DNA from: Gaiellasilicea sp963829845
GTDB taxonomy: Bacteria; Actinomycetota; Thermoleophilia; Gaiellales; Gaiellaceae
Length of the DNA stretch: 64,000 nucleotides
Assembly (NCBI GenBank): GCA_963829845.1
Contig: CAWHKD010000013.1
Span: forward strand, 1-64,000
Reading direction: 5' to 3'
The notes under the pieces were generated by a model. It made no database searches and was not told where the DNA came from. It saw only the letters and a list, made by a program, of their open reading frames with translations. The translations under genes were made by a program, and so were the position numbers. Positions 28,033-36,528 of this stretch are shown piece after piece; the first letter of the stretch is position 1, and each line of letters starts with the position of its first letter.

Positions 28033-30435
28033 ATGCGGACGCGAGCGCGCGCGGTGGTGATCGGCGGCGGGGTCGGCGGCTGCTCGATCCTCTACTGGCT
28101 GACCCGACTCGGCTGGGACGACGTCGTCCTCGTCGAGCGGGCCGACCTCACGTCGGGCTCCACCTTCCACTCGGCGGGGCTCGTCGGCCAGCTGCGGAGC
28201 TCGCTCTCGCTGACGAGGATGATGATGGCGAGCGTCGATCTCTACCGGACGATCGGCGAGGAGGTCGGCCTCGAGACGGGCTGGCGCGAGGTGGGATCGC
28301 TGCGGGTCGCTTCCTCCCCCGAGCGGATGGAGGAGATCGCCCGCCAGGCCGGCTGGGCAAAGACGTTCGGCCTCCCGCTCGAGCTCATCTCCGCCCCGGA
28401 GGCCCAGGAGCTCTTCCCGCCGATGACGACGGACGGAGTGCTCGGCGCCGCGTATCTGCCGACGGACGGCTACGTCGATCCGTCGCAGCTCACGTTCGCG
28501 CTCGCCGAGGGAGCGCGGCGGGGCGGCGCCGAGCTCGCGACCAACACGCGTGTCACCGCGATCCCGGTCGAGCGGGGGCGGGTGGCCGGGGTCGTCACCG
28601 ACAGGGGCGAGATCGAGGCCGACGTCGTCGTCAACGCCGGCGGCATGTTCGCGGCGGAGCTGGGCGAGCTCGCCGGCGTGACCGTCCCGATCGTGCCGAT
28701 GGCGCACGAGTATCTCGTCACGCGCCCGGCTGGGCTTCCGCTCGACATGCCGACGATGCGGGATCCGTCGCTGCTCGTCTACTTCCGGCCCGAGTCGGGC
28801 GGCCTCGTCATGGGCGGCTACGAACGTGATCCCGCGCCGTGGTCGCTCGACGGGATTCCGCCCGACTTCAACGGGAAGCTGCTCGAAGAGGACTGGCCCC
28901 GCTTCGAGCCGCTGCTCGAGAACGCGATCCGCCGGGTGCCGGCGCTGGCGGAAATGGAGGTCGTGCGACTGATCAACGGCCCGGAGGCCTTCACACCGGA
29001 CGGCGAGTTCATCCTGGGGCCCACCGACGTGCGCGGTTTCTGGATCGCCGCCGGCTTCTGTGCGCACGGCCTCGCCGGCGCGGGCGGAATGGGCAGACTC
29101 GTCGCCGAGTGGATCGTCGAAGGAACGCCGAGCCTCGACGTCTGGCACATGGATTCCCGGCGCTTCGGCGCCGCGTACACCACCCGCGACTACACGCTCT
29201 CCCGCACGACCGAGGTCTACTCCACCTACTACGACGTCAAGTACCCCGGCCATGAACGGGAGGCCGGTCGCCCCCTCCGGCTCTCGCCGGCGTATCCGCG
29301 GCTACAGGAGCTCGGCGCGGCGTTCGGCGAGAAGTCGGGCTGGGAACGGGCGAACTGGTTCGACCCGAACGCCTCCGGCAGCGACGAGAGCCTGCGGCCG
29401 CGCGGCTGGGCCGGCCGCCATTGGTCCCCGGCGATCGGGGTCGAGCACGCCGCCTGCCGCGACGCGGCCGCGGTCTTCGACGAGTCGTCGTTCGCCAAGA
29501 TCGAGGTCGCCGGGCCCGGCGCCGCCGACCTCCTCGAGTGGCTCTGCGACAACCGCGTCGCCCGCGACGTCGGCGCGATCACGTACACGCAGATGCTGAA
29601 CGCGAAGGGCGGGATCGAGTGTGACTTCACCGTCACACGCCTTGCGGAGGATCGCTTCCGGATCGTCACCGGGACGGCGTTCGGCCGCCACGATCTCGCC
29701 TGGATCCGCCAACACGCCCCTGACGACGGCTCCGTCAGCGTCGACGACGTCACCTCGAAGTACGCCTGCATCGGCATCTGGGGCCCGGCAAGCCGCCAGA
29801 TCGTGGCGCCGCTGACGACCGATCCGCTCGACTTCCCGTACATGCGGGCGCGCGAGCTCAGCATCGGCCCGGTGCCCTGCCTCGCGTTGCGGGTCACCTA
29901 CGTCGGCGAGCTCGGCTGGGAGCTGTACTGCCCGTCCGAGTTCGGGCTTCGGCTCTGGGACACGATCTGGGAGGCGGGCGGCGAGCACGGGCTCGTCGCC
30001 GGCGGCTACAAGGCGATCGACTCGCTCCGGCTCGAGAAGGGCTATCGCGTCTGGGGCACCGACATCACCGCCGACGACACTCCGTACGAGGCCGGTCTCG
30101 GCTTCGCGGTCAAACGTGACAAGGACTTTCTCGGGAAGGAGGCCTTGCTGGCGCGGTCCGAGCCGGAACGGCGTCTGGTGTGCCTGACGCTCGCGGACGC
30201 ACGCGCCGTGGCGCTCGGCTCCGAGCCGGTGCGTGTCGGCGGCGAGCTCGCCGGCCGCGTCACGAGTGGCGGCTTCGGCTACACGGTCGGGTGCTCGATC
30301 GCATACGCCTACCTGCCGGCGGGGAATGTCGAGCCCGGGGCGCCGGTCGAGGTCGAGATCTTCGGCGAGTGGGTGGAAGGCGAGGTTGCGGCCGAGCCGC
30401 TCTACGACCCCGGCGGCGAGCGCCTGCGCGCTTAA
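28033..30435 (+). CDS. Dimethylglycine/sarcosine dehydrogenase-like flavoprotein with GcvT domain
   Basis: An 800-residue two-part enzyme. The N-terminal FAD domain (about 1-370) begins AVVIGGGVGGCSILYWLTRL and carries SGSTFHSAGL; the His46 of this motif is the residue that binds FAD covalently in DMGDH and SARDH. A middle FAO_M-like linker lies at about 370-430. The C-terminal folate-binding GcvT-like domain includes FDESSFAKIEVAGPGA, MLNAKGGIECDFTVTRL, GELGWELYCPSEFG and GYKAIDSLRLEKGYR. Oxidative N-demethylation with tetrahydrofolate as C1 acceptor is expected. The exact methylamine substrate is uncertain. It fits the amine-catabolism genes found further right. Confidence 0.9.
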   Translation: MRTRARAVVIGGGVGGCSILYWLTRLGWDDVVLVERADLTSGSTFHSAGLVGQLRSSLSLTRMMMASVDLYRTIGEEVGLETGWREVGSLRVASSPERMEEIARQAGWAKTFGLPLELISAPEAQELFPPMTTDGVLGAAYLPTDGYVDPSQLTFALAEGARRGGAELATNTRVTAIPVERGRVAGVVTDRGEIEADVVVNAGGMFAAELGELAGVTVPIVPMAHEYLVTRPAGLPLDMPTMRDPSLLVYFRPESGGLVMGGYERDPAPWSLDGIPPDFNGKLLEEDWPRFEPLLENAIRRVPALAEMEVVRLINGPEAFTPDGEFILGPTDVRGFWIAAGFCAHGLAGAGGMGRLVAEWIVEGTPSLDVWHMDSRRFGAAYTTRDYTLSRTTEVYSTYYDVKYPGHEREAGRPLRLSPAYPRLQELGAAFGEKSGWERANWFDPNASGSDESLRPRGWAGRHWSPAIGVEHAACRDAAAVFDESSFAKIEVAGPGAADLLEWLCDNRVARDVGAITYTQMLNAKGGIECDFTVTRLAEDRFRIVTGTAFGRHDLAWIRQHAPDDGSVSVDDVTSKYACIGIWGPASRQIVAPLTTDPLDFPYMRARELSIGPVPCLALRVTYVGELGWELYCPSEFGLRLWDTIWEAGGEHGLVAGGYKAIDSLRLEKGYRVWGTDITADDTPYEAGLGFAVKRDKDFLGKEALLARSEPERRLVCLTLADARAVALGSEPVRVGGELAGRVTSGGFGYTVGCSIAYAYLPAGNVEPGAPVEVEIFGEWVEGEVAAEPLYDPGGERLRA

Positions 30436-30440
30436 CCCTC

Positions 30441-30956
30441 CTAGAACCGCAGCTCGCCGCCGCCGGTGGCGGTGACGACGCCGTCGGCGACGACGAGCTC
30501 GACGACCGGGCCGCGGCCTGGAGCCTCGAGCGCGTCCAGGAGAAGCTCGACGAGCCGGCTCTGGAGCTCGCCGGGGCCGCGGACGGTCGTGGCATCGCCG
30601 CTCGAGCGCAGCTCGACATCGTGGGTCGGCACGACACGCGCGACGAGCGCGATCGCATCCGCCGCTGCGACGCCGACCGAGAGCTCCTCGGGCGGCTGGG
30701 GCCGGAGCCGGACGAACGCCTGGAGCGCGCGCACGATCTCGACGACCTCTCCGCCGGTCCGGTGCGTGAGCGAGATCCGGTCGTAGAGCTTGGTACCCGG
30801 CTCCGCCTCGCCGAGCGCGAGCTCGGCCGAGCCGAGGAGTGCAACGAGTGGATTCGAGAGCTCGTGCAGGGCGCCGCGGGTCAGCCGACCGAGTGTGGCG
30901 AGCGAGCGGAGTTCTTCGGTGTCGTAGGTCACTGTCTCTATGATCCTCACGCGCAT
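30441..30956 (-). CDS. Truncated histidine-kinase-like protein (HisKA-type, no G boxes)
   Basis: A 171-residue protein starting MRVRIIETVTYDTEELRSLA. The segment LGRLTRGALHELSNPLVALL matches an H-box with His31. The second half ends in LQSRLVELLLDALEA, which resembles the N-box helix of HATPase domains, but the Gly-rich ATP-lid motifs (DxGxG, GxGL) are absent. It is either a degenerate kinase or a phosphotransfer/dimerisation protein. The frame is open to 31001. It diverges from a NarL-type response regulator, the likely partner; ATP binding looks unlikely. Confidence 0.65.
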   Translation of the reverse strand: MRVRIIETVTYDTEELRSLATLGRLTRGALHELSNPLVALLGSAELALGEAEPGTKLYDRISLTHRTGGEVVEIVRALQAFVRLRPQPPEELSVGVAAADAIALVARVVPTHDVELRSSGDATTVRGPGELQSRLVELLLDALEAPGRGPVVELVVADGVVTATGGGELRF

Positions 30957-31050
30957 CGGTGCCCGAGGCGCAGTTGTTGATGGCCGCCGCAGACCTCTCA
31001 TGCTCCCCCGCGATGTTCCCGCTTTCCAGGCGAAAGGATCCTAGACCCCT

Positions 31051-31686
31051 GTGACCGACCGGACCGTCGTCACGTCCGTGCTCGTCGCGGACGATCATCC
31101 CGCAGTCGTCGAGGCGGTCGCCGACGTGCTCGCGGAGCACGGGATCGAGATCGCCGGGCGCGCCCGCGACGGCGACGACGCTGTGGAGCAGATCGAGCTG
31201 CGGAAGCCGACGGTTGCGATCCTCGACCTCCGCATGCCCGGCCAGTCCGGGATCGAGGTCGCGCGGCTGGTGGCGCGATCCGCGCCGGACACGGCCGTGA
31301 TCCTCTACACGGCGTTCGGCGACCGGGCGCTCCTGACGGAAGCGCTTGACGCGGGCGCGCGGGGGTTCGTGCTCAAGGAGGCGCCGCTGGCCGAGGTCGT
31401 GCGGGCGGTCGAGCTCGTCGCCTCAGGACGAACGTACGTGGACCCGGTCCTCGCTGGGGTGCTGTCGAGCTCGGCAGCGACGGACAAGATGCTGAACCTG
31501 ACGCAGCGCGAACGCGACGTGCTCCGGCTGCTGGCCGACGGCATGTCGAACGAGGAGATCGGCAAGAGCCTCTTCATCTCGCCGGAGACGGTTCGCACGC
31601 ACGTGCGCAAGGCGATGGCGAAGCTCGACGCCGACACGCGGACGCAGGCCGTGGCAACGGCGCTGCGGCAGTCGCTGATCGCCTAA
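31051..31686 (+). CDS. NarL/LuxR-family response regulator
   Basis: A 211-residue regulator. The receiver has VADDHPAVVEAV, phospho-acceptor Asp59 in AILDLRMPGQSG and the conserved Lys in GFVLKEAPL. The C-terminal LuxR helix-turn-helix (about residues 147-205) reads LTQRERDVLRLLADGMSNEE and SPETVRTHVRKAMAKL. The start is GTG 31051. The 94-bp gap to the divergent truncated kinase should contain both promoters. The TAA overlaps the probable stop of the convergent Nudix gene (CTAA shared). Confidence 0.93.
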   Translation: MTDRTVVTSVLVADDHPAVVEAVADVLAEHGIEIAGRARDGDDAVEQIELRKPTVAILDLRMPGQSGIEVARLVARSAPDTAVILYTAFGDRALLTEALDAGARGFVLKEAPLAEVVRAVELVASGRTYVDPVLAGVLSSSAATDKMLNLTQRERDVLRLLADGMSNEEIGKSLFISPETVRTHVRKAMAKLDADTRTQAVATALRQSLIA

Positions 31687-32382
31687 GGCGGGCGGCCGCA
31701 GAGCGGCGAACGGGTCCGTGATCTCGAGCTGCCGGCTGCGGAAGCGATAGACCTCGGCCGGCCGCCCGCCCGTGCGGCCGGGCTCGCGTCGCGCACCGGT
31801 CGGCTCGAGCACGTCGCGTCGTAGGAGGACGCGCTTGAGGTTCGTCGCGGAGACATCGTGGCCGAGCGCGGCGGCGTACAGATCGCGCAGCTCTGAGAGC
31901 GTGAACGTCCCCGGCGCGAGCGCGAAGCCGACGTTTGTGTAGGAGAGCTTCCCGCGCAGGCGCTCGCGCGCCGCGAGCACGATCTCGGCGTGGTCGAAGG
32001 CGAGCGTGGGTAGGTCGTCGACGACATGCCAGGACGTGTCGCCGGGCAGCTCCGGGTCGACGTCCGCGGGGACGAGCCCGAGGAACGCGGTCGCGAGCTC
32101 GCGGTGGCTCGGATGCCGGTCCGGCTCGCTCCAGCTCCCCAGCTGCTCGAGGTGGGCGACCTCGCGGACGTCGACCTTCGCGGCGAGCTGGCGTCGGATC
32201 GAGCCGTCGAGCGTCTCGTCGGCCGCAAGCGCGCCTCCGGGCAGGGCCCAGGCGCCGCTGTAGGGTTCCCGCGCGCGTTGCCAGAGCAGCGCCTGCAGCA
32301 CCCGCTCGCGCACCTGCAGGACTGCGGCGAGCACGACCTGCTGAGGTGCTGTGGTAGGATCCTTCAGAGGTTTCTGCCTCAC
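31423..32382 (-). CDS. Nudix-domain protein, probable NrtR-like transcriptional regulator
   Basis: GTG 32382 opens a Nudix-fold domain (VVLAAVLQVRERVLQALLWQ, WALPGGALAADETLDGSIRR) followed by a winged-helix-like C-terminal part (FTLSELRDLYAAALGHDVSA, LKRVLLRRDVLEP, GRPAEVYRFRSR). The Nudix box lacks the usual REXXEE glutamates (RRQLAAKV instead), which suggests ligand sensing rather than hydrolysis. The open frame ends at 31423, antisense to the response regulator. Homology ends near FAALRPP, and a TAG at 31683-31685 in the next frame is the likely real stop (about 233 residues). A short inverted repeat lies 3 bp upstream. Confidence 0.8.
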   Translation of the reverse strand: MRQKPLKDPTTAPQQVVLAAVLQVRERVLQALLWQRAREPYSGAWALPGGALAADETLDGSIRRQLAAKVDVREVAHLEQLGSWSEPDRHPSHRELATAFLGLVPADVDPELPGDTSWHVVDDLPTLAFDHAEIVLAARERLRGKLSYTNVGFALAPGTFTLSELRDLYAAALGHDVSATNLKRVLLRRDVLEPTGARREPGRTGGRPAEVYRFRSRQLEITDPFAALRPPALGDQRLPQRRCHGLRPRVGVELRHRLAHVRANRLRRDEEALADLLVRHAVGQQPEHVAFALRQVQHLVRRCRARQHPSEDRVHVRSS

Positions 32383-32384
32383 AG

Positions 32385-32398
32385 TCTAAAACCTTAGA
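32385..32398. promoter_or_regulatory. Inverted repeat TCTAA-N4-TTAGA, candidate operator
   Basis: A perfect 5-bp inverted repeat with a 4-bp spacer in the 31-bp gap between the divergent Nudix regulator (GTG 32382) and the BMP-type binding protein (ATG 32414). It is A/T-rich against a GC-rich background and placed where one dimer could repress both genes. NrtR-type regulators bind palindromes containing TTAG/CTAA-like half-sites, which makes it a plausible autoregulatory site. Confidence 0.45.
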
Positions 32399-32413
32399 TG
32401 AAAGGCTCTGCCC

Positions 32414-33457
32414 ATGCTTCGCCTGATCCCGTTCGCGCTGCTGCTCTGCGTTTTCACCCTCGCCGGCTGCGGCTCGGACGACGAGGAGACCGCGTCGACG
32501 ACCGCCGCGACCGCGACCGAGGCCGCCGAGCCGGTGCGCGTCGGCCTGGTCGTCGACAAGGGCCAGCTGGACGACAACGGCTTCAACGAGCTCGCATTCC
32601 GCGGCGTCAAGCGTGCCGAGGACGAGCTGGGAGTCGAAGGTCGCGTCGTCGAGTCGGCAACCGCGGCCGACTACATCCCGAACATGACCTCGCTGGCGCG
32701 CGACGGCTACGACCTCGTGATCGGCGTCGGCTTCGCGCAGGGCGACGCGGTCGGCAAGGTCGCACAGCGGTTCCCGGAGACGAAGTTCGCGATCATCGAC
32801 GTCGACCAGGCGTTCGTGCCGGGCAAGCCGGCGAACGTCCAGGGGCTGCTCTTCCGAGAGGAAGAGGTCGGCTACCTCGTCGGCTACCTGGCCGGGCTCG
32901 AGGAGAAGCGCCGCGCGGGCAAGGACGTGATCAGCGCAGTCGGAGGGATGAAGGAGCCGCCAGTCGACCGGTTCATCGCCGGCTACTTCGCGGGCGCCGA
33001 AAAGGCGGCGCCCGGGATCAAGCTGATCCACGACTACTCGCAGGACTGGGACGACCAGGCGAAGTGCAAGGAGCTGGCGCTGAACCAGATTGCGCGCGGC
33101 TCGAACGTTGTCTTCCAGGTCGCCGGCGGCTGTGGCCTCGGCGCGCTCAACGCGGCGGGTGAACGCGACCGCTGGGGGATCGGCGTGGACGCCGACCAGT
33201 CGTTCCTCGGCCCGCACATCCTCACGAGCGCGCAGAAGGGCGTCGACGCGGCCGTCTTCCTGACGATCAAGTCACTTCAGAACGGCGACTTCAAGGGCGG
33301 CGGCAACTCGACGATCGGGCTCAAGGAGGACGGCGTCGGGCTCGGCAAGGTCAGCGCCGACGTGCCGAAGGCGGATGTGAACAAGGTCGACGAGATCAAG
33401 CAGCAAATCGCCGACGGCGAGATCACGGGCATCCCGACCGAAGTCGGCGAGAGTTAG
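32414..33457 (+). CDS. BMP-family nucleoside-binding ABC lipoprotein
   Basis: A 347-residue substrate-binding lipoprotein of the Bmp/PnrA family, which usually binds purine nucleosides. The lipobox is TLAGC (Cys19), followed by a Thr/Ala-rich linker. Family segments: VGLVVDKGQLDDNGFNELAF, LIGVGFAQGDAVGKVAQRFP, LLFREEEVGYLVGYLAG and VFQVAGGCGLGALNA. AAAGG lies 8-9 nt before ATG 32414. No ABC ATPase or permease is adjacent, so it probably uses a transporter encoded elsewhere. It is likely controlled by the divergent Nudix-type regulator. Confidence 0.92.
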   Translation: MLRLIPFALLLCVFTLAGCGSDDEETASTTAATATEAAEPVRVGLVVDKGQLDDNGFNELAFRGVKRAEDELGVEGRVVESATAADYIPNMTSLARDGYDLVIGVGFAQGDAVGKVAQRFPETKFAIIDVDQAFVPGKPANVQGLLFREEEVGYLVGYLAGLEEKRRAGKDVISAVGGMKEPPVDRFIAGYFAGAEKAAPGIKLIHDYSQDWDDQAKCKELALNQIARGSNVVFQVAGGCGLGALNAAGERDRWGIGVDADQSFLGPHILTSAQKGVDAAVFLTIKSLQNGDFKGGGNSTIGLKEDGVGLGKVSADVPKADVNKVDEIKQQIADGEITGIPTEVGES

Positions 33458-33472
33458 CCGGAACGGGCGAGC

Positions 33473-33721
33473 TCAGCCGCCGGCGATGGCGGCGACGATG
33501 CGGATGCGGGCATCGTCGCCGACTGGCGCCGTCAGGTCGTGCGCGCGCTCGCCGTCGACGTAGACGTGGACGAGCGGCCGCACGGTGCCGCCCTCGTCGA
33601 GGACGAGATCGCGCACAGGCAGCGCGCGGAGCGCGTCGCCGACGGTCGCCGCGTCGATGTCGAACTGCTTCCGGCCACCGGCCTCGGTCGCCAGCAGGCC
33701 GGGCAGGAGCACGGTCGCCAC
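33473..33721 (-). CDS. MoaD/ThiS-like ubiquitin-fold protein ending in Gly-Gly
   Basis: An 82-residue beta-grasp protein. It has the MoaD/ThiS layout: first strand ATVLLPGLLATEAGG, helix TVGDALRALPV, strand VRPLVHVYVDGERA, a proline/aspartate loop and the C-terminal ARIRIVAAIAGG. The terminal Gly-Gly is what E1-like enzymes adenylate in sulfur carriers. No MoeB/ThiF, thiazole or molybdopterin gene is near. It sits 2 bp downstream of a BNR-repeat gene. Its role may therefore be something other than cofactor synthesis. Confidence 0.85.
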   Translation of the reverse strand: MATVLLPGLLATEAGGRKQFDIDAATVGDALRALPVRDLVLDEGGTVRPLVHVYVDGERAHDLTAPVGDDARIRIVAAIAGG

Positions 33722-33723
33722 GT

Positions 33724-34776
33724 CTAGGTCGCGGCCTCGACCGAGAGGATCGGCGGCAGGTGCCGCGCCGCCTCGGTCACCTCGTCGCCTTGGAGCGCGT
33801 AGACGTGGCCGCTCTGGGTGCCGGCGTAGACCGCCTCATCGTCCTGGCTCATCGCCTCGCGGAGCACCGCCGCCCACGCCTGCTTCTCTGCCACGATCAG
33901 CTGCCAGCTCGCACCGGCGTCCGCGGTCGTGTAGATCCCGAGCCGGCCGTCGCAAGTAACCCGGTTCTCAGCGCCCTCCTCCGGGATCACGAACGCGCGA
34001 TCGGGGTCGCCGGGGTCGAGCGCGAGCGCGAAGCCGAAGCCTGACGGCAGCCCGTTCTCGTCCAGCCGCTCCCAGCTGTCGCCGCCGTCGTCGGACCGGT
34101 AGACGCCGCAGTGATTCTGCTGCCACAACCGTCCCGGCCGGCCCGGATGCGCAAGCACCTTGTGCACGCATTGGCCGACCTCGGGGAAGCGATCCTCCGG
34201 GAAGAAGCAGGCTTCAGTGCCCTGATTCCGTGGCTGCCAGGATGCGCCGCCGTCCTCGGACCGGAAGACCCCGGCCGCCGAAATCCCGATCCAGAGTTTC
34301 TGCGCATCGTCGGGGTCGAGCGTGATCGAGTGCGTGATCAGGCCGCCGGCGCCGGGCGACCACTTCTCCCGTGTCTCGTGTCCGAGCACGGCCTCGTTCA
34401 CGTGCCAGCTCGAGCCCGAGTCGTCGGAGCGGAAGAGCACGCCCGGCTCGCCGCCGAGCCAGAGCGTGCCCGGCTCGGAGGGGTGCCCCGGCTCGAGATG
34501 CCACGTCGAGGCGAGCTTGAGCTCGCTCTCCTCGGGCAGGCCGAGACCTTCGGAGCGCTCCCAGGTCGTGCCCATGTCGGTCGAGCGCTGGACGGTGCCA
34601 CCGTAGACCCAGCTGTTCGCGCAGGCGTAGAGAGCGCCGTCACGCGGGTCGACGATCGCATGGTTCACCTGCCAGCCGGGCAGGAACGGGCCCTCGACCT
34701 CGAACGAGCGGCGGTCCTCGTCACCGCGGACGAGGAAGAGACCCTTCCGGGTACCGACCACGAGGAGCGCGCCCAC
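33724..34776 (-). CDS. BNR/sialidase-like beta-propeller protein
   Basis: A 350-residue protein with repeated Asp-box-like turns (SxDxGxxW): RSTDMGTTWERS, RSDDSGSSWHVN, RSEDGGASWQPR, RSDDGGDSWERL and TTADAGASWQLI. Spacing of about 50-60 residues suggests a beta-propeller. There is no signal peptide (MGALLVVGTRKGLFLVRGD), so it is probably cytoplasmic, and the sialidase arginine triad is not evident. A glycosidase role is therefore unlikely. The gene and the MoaD-like gene are 2 bp apart and transcribed together. This pairing hints at a shared but unknown function. Confidence 0.87.
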   Translation of the reverse strand: MGALLVVGTRKGLFLVRGDEDRRSFEVEGPFLPGWQVNHAIVDPRDGALYACANSWVYGGTVQRSTDMGTTWERSEGLGLPEESELKLASTWHLEPGHPSEPGTLWLGGEPGVLFRSDDSGSSWHVNEAVLGHETREKWSPGAGGLITHSITLDPDDAQKLWIGISAAGVFRSEDGGASWQPRNQGTEACFFPEDRFPEVGQCVHKVLAHPGRPGRLWQQNHCGVYRSDDGGDSWERLDENGLPSGFGFALALDPGDPDRAFVIPEEGAENRVTCDGRLGIYTTADAGASWQLIVAEKQAWAAVLREAMSQDDEAVYAGTQSGHVYALQGDEVTEAARHLPPILSVEAAT

Positions 34777-34806
34777 GAGCCGACCTTACCGAAGAACATC
34801 CTGCGA

Positions 34807-36339
34807 CTACTTGAGGTCGGCCAGGATCTCGGCCGCGCCGCGCTGGCCGGTCTCGACGGCGCCGTTCAGGTAGCCCTGGAAGTCGATCGACGTGTGCTCG
34901 CCGGCGAAGTGGCAGTTGCCCTGGCGGCGCGCTTCCATCCCGGCGAAGCGCTGGTACTGGCCCACCTTCCAGAAGGAGTACGAGCCGTTGGTCCACTCGT
35001 ATCCCGGCCAGAAGTCGATCGCCGCCTTGCCGTTCCAGGCCTTCGTCGCGCCCGGCAGTACCGGCTCGAGCTGGGCCAGGAACTGCTTCGCGCGCGACTC
35101 GGGCGTGCCGGAGCCGAAGCTCGCGCCGATCTTGCCGCCGGTGTAGTCGACGAGGATGCCGCTCTTGCCGCCCTGCGCACGCGTCACCTCCCAGGTGTTC
35201 TGGTAGCCCGTGTCCGAGAACGTGTCGCCGTTCGCGCCTTGTCCGCGCCAGAACCGACTCGAGAACTGGACGTGCAGCTTCGAGTTCGTGCCCATCCCCT
35301 GCTCGCGGATCGCGACCAGCTTGAGCGGCTCGAACCCGGCCTTCGAGAGGTCGACCGAGGAGCGCAGGATCGAGAAGGGCAGTGCGAGCACGACCTTGTC
35401 CGCGGTCACGGTCTTCGTGCCTGAGCTCTGCGCGAACGTGAGCGTGAACGTGCCCGTGGCGTTGCGGCGGACCGCGACGAGCTCGGACCCGGTCGTGATC
35501 TGGCCCGCGAGCCGGGCGGCGAGCCGGTCCGTGATCTGATCGTTGCCGCCGACGACGTGGTACTTCTCGTTCGAAGGCCCGAAGACGCGGAACTGGCCCT
35601 GGCCGGAGTAGGCGAGCAGATAGAGCAGGTTGAGCGCGCTCTGCTCGGTGCACTCGGCGCCGTACTCGATGTTGTAGGCGACGTTAAGCAGCTTCCCGAT
35701 CCGAGAGTCGATCCCGTCCTCGAACGTCTCCTCGATGTAGTCGACGATCGACATGTTGTCGAGCTCGCGGCCCCGCTCGGTTGAGAGCTCGAACGTGGTC
35801 GGGTAGCTCGCCGCCGAGACGTCGGCATGGATCTTCTGCCAGGCGGCCTTGATGTCGTCGGTCATCTCCGCGTATGAGTAGTACGAGCCGTCGAGGTACG
35901 CGATCAGCTCGGTGCCGTTCTGCTCCGCCTGGAGCAGGTTGTCGAGCTTGAGCCCGAGCCCCTGAGCGAGCTGGCGGATGTGCGAGTGGCTCTGGTCGAT
36001 CAGCTCACCGCCGTGCTCGGCGATCTGGCCGTCCGCGAATGCGCCGCGGAGCGTCCAGCAGCGGCCGCCGATCCGGTCCGAGGCCTCGTGGACCTCCGCG
36101 GTGTAGCCCGCGTTCCGGAGCGCATACGCGGCGCTGAGCCCGGCGAGGCCGCCGCCGACGACGACGATCCTCGGAGCGGTCGCTGCGCGGGCGGGTGCCG
36201 CGAGGCGGCCAAGCACGCCGAAGCCGAGCGCCGCGACTCCTGCTTCCTTGACGAAGCGGCTGCGCGTGGTGCGCCGCCCGCCGGCGGCCACGGCCGCCAC
36301 GGCGTCCTGAACGGCACCTGCGAGTGGCGTGCGTGCCAT
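34807..36339 (-). CDS. Tat-exported flavin monoamine oxidase
   Basis: A 510-residue FAD-dependent amine oxidase. The N-terminus has a twin-arginine-type signal (GGRRTTRSRFVKEAG followed by a hydrophobic stretch to AAPARA). The dinucleotide-binding motif is PRIVVVGGGLAGLSAAYAL, and the RIGGRCWTLRG block follows. The substrate domain contains QSALNLLYLLAYSGQ, and the C-terminal FAD motif is FAGEHTSIDFQGYLNGAVET. Oxidative deamination of primary amines or polyamines outside the cytoplasm is expected, yielding aldehyde, ammonia and peroxide. It faces the aminobutyraldehyde dehydrogenase gene across 189 bp, consistent with a shared pathway. Confidence 0.92.
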   Translation of the reverse strand: MARTPLAGAVQDAVAAVAAGGRRTTRSRFVKEAGVAALGFGVLGRLAAPARAATAPRIVVVGGGLAGLSAAYALRNAGYTAEVHEASDRIGGRCWTLRGAFADGQIAEHGGELIDQSHSHIRQLAQGLGLKLDNLLQAEQNGTELIAYLDGSYYSYAEMTDDIKAAWQKIHADVSAASYPTTFELSTERGRELDNMSIVDYIEETFEDGIDSRIGKLLNVAYNIEYGAECTEQSALNLLYLLAYSGQGQFRVFGPSNEKYHVVGGNDQITDRLAARLAGQITTGSELVAVRRNATGTFTLTFAQSSGTKTVTADKVVLALPFSILRSSVDLSKAGFEPLKLVAIREQGMGTNSKLHVQFSSRFWRGQGANGDTFSDTGYQNTWEVTRAQGGKSGILVDYTGGKIGASFGSGTPESRAKQFLAQLEPVLPGATKAWNGKAAIDFWPGYEWTNGSYSFWKVGQYQRFAGMEARRQGNCHFAGEHTSIDFQGYLNGAVETGQRGAAEILADLK

Positions 36340-36456
36340 GGCTCCTGATCCCCTTCCCCCGGATCGACGGGCGAAACACGATGTCCTCCCAGGCCAGAAT
36401 CGGGGGAGCCGCTATGGACACAATGGCCTAAGCGGGGTGGCCGACCGCCCTCCGAC

Positions 36457-36486
36457 TTGTCCATTCGGTCGAAGGCGAGCTAGGCT
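36457..36486 (+). promoter_or_regulatory. Candidate promoter of the aldehyde dehydrogenase/polyamine operon
   Basis: TTGTCC (36457-36462) and TAGGCT (36481-36486) are 18 nt apart, about 43 nt before the GTG at 36529. A GGAGGG ribosome site lies 8-9 nt before that GTG. The 189-bp gap must also contain the divergent amine oxidase promoter. By-eye match only. Confidence 0.3.
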
Positions 36487-36528
36487 CGCGCCCGAGATCC
36501 CGCGATCCCCCAAGCGGAGGGCTGCCCA

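Noticed and set aside
27595..29253. Long minus-strand open frame beside corA
   Set aside because: Antisense to the dimethylglycine-dehydrogenase-like gene; composition is that of an antisense frame.
29302..31140. Long minus-strand open frame
   Set aside because: Antisense to the 3' half of the flavoprotein and out of frame with the truncated kinase; Arg/Ala-rich with no motif.
31423..31682. C-terminal extension of the Nudix regulator
   Set aside because: Antisense to the response regulator and unlike NrtR-type proteins; a TAG in the next frame at 31683-31685 shares bases with the convergent stop.
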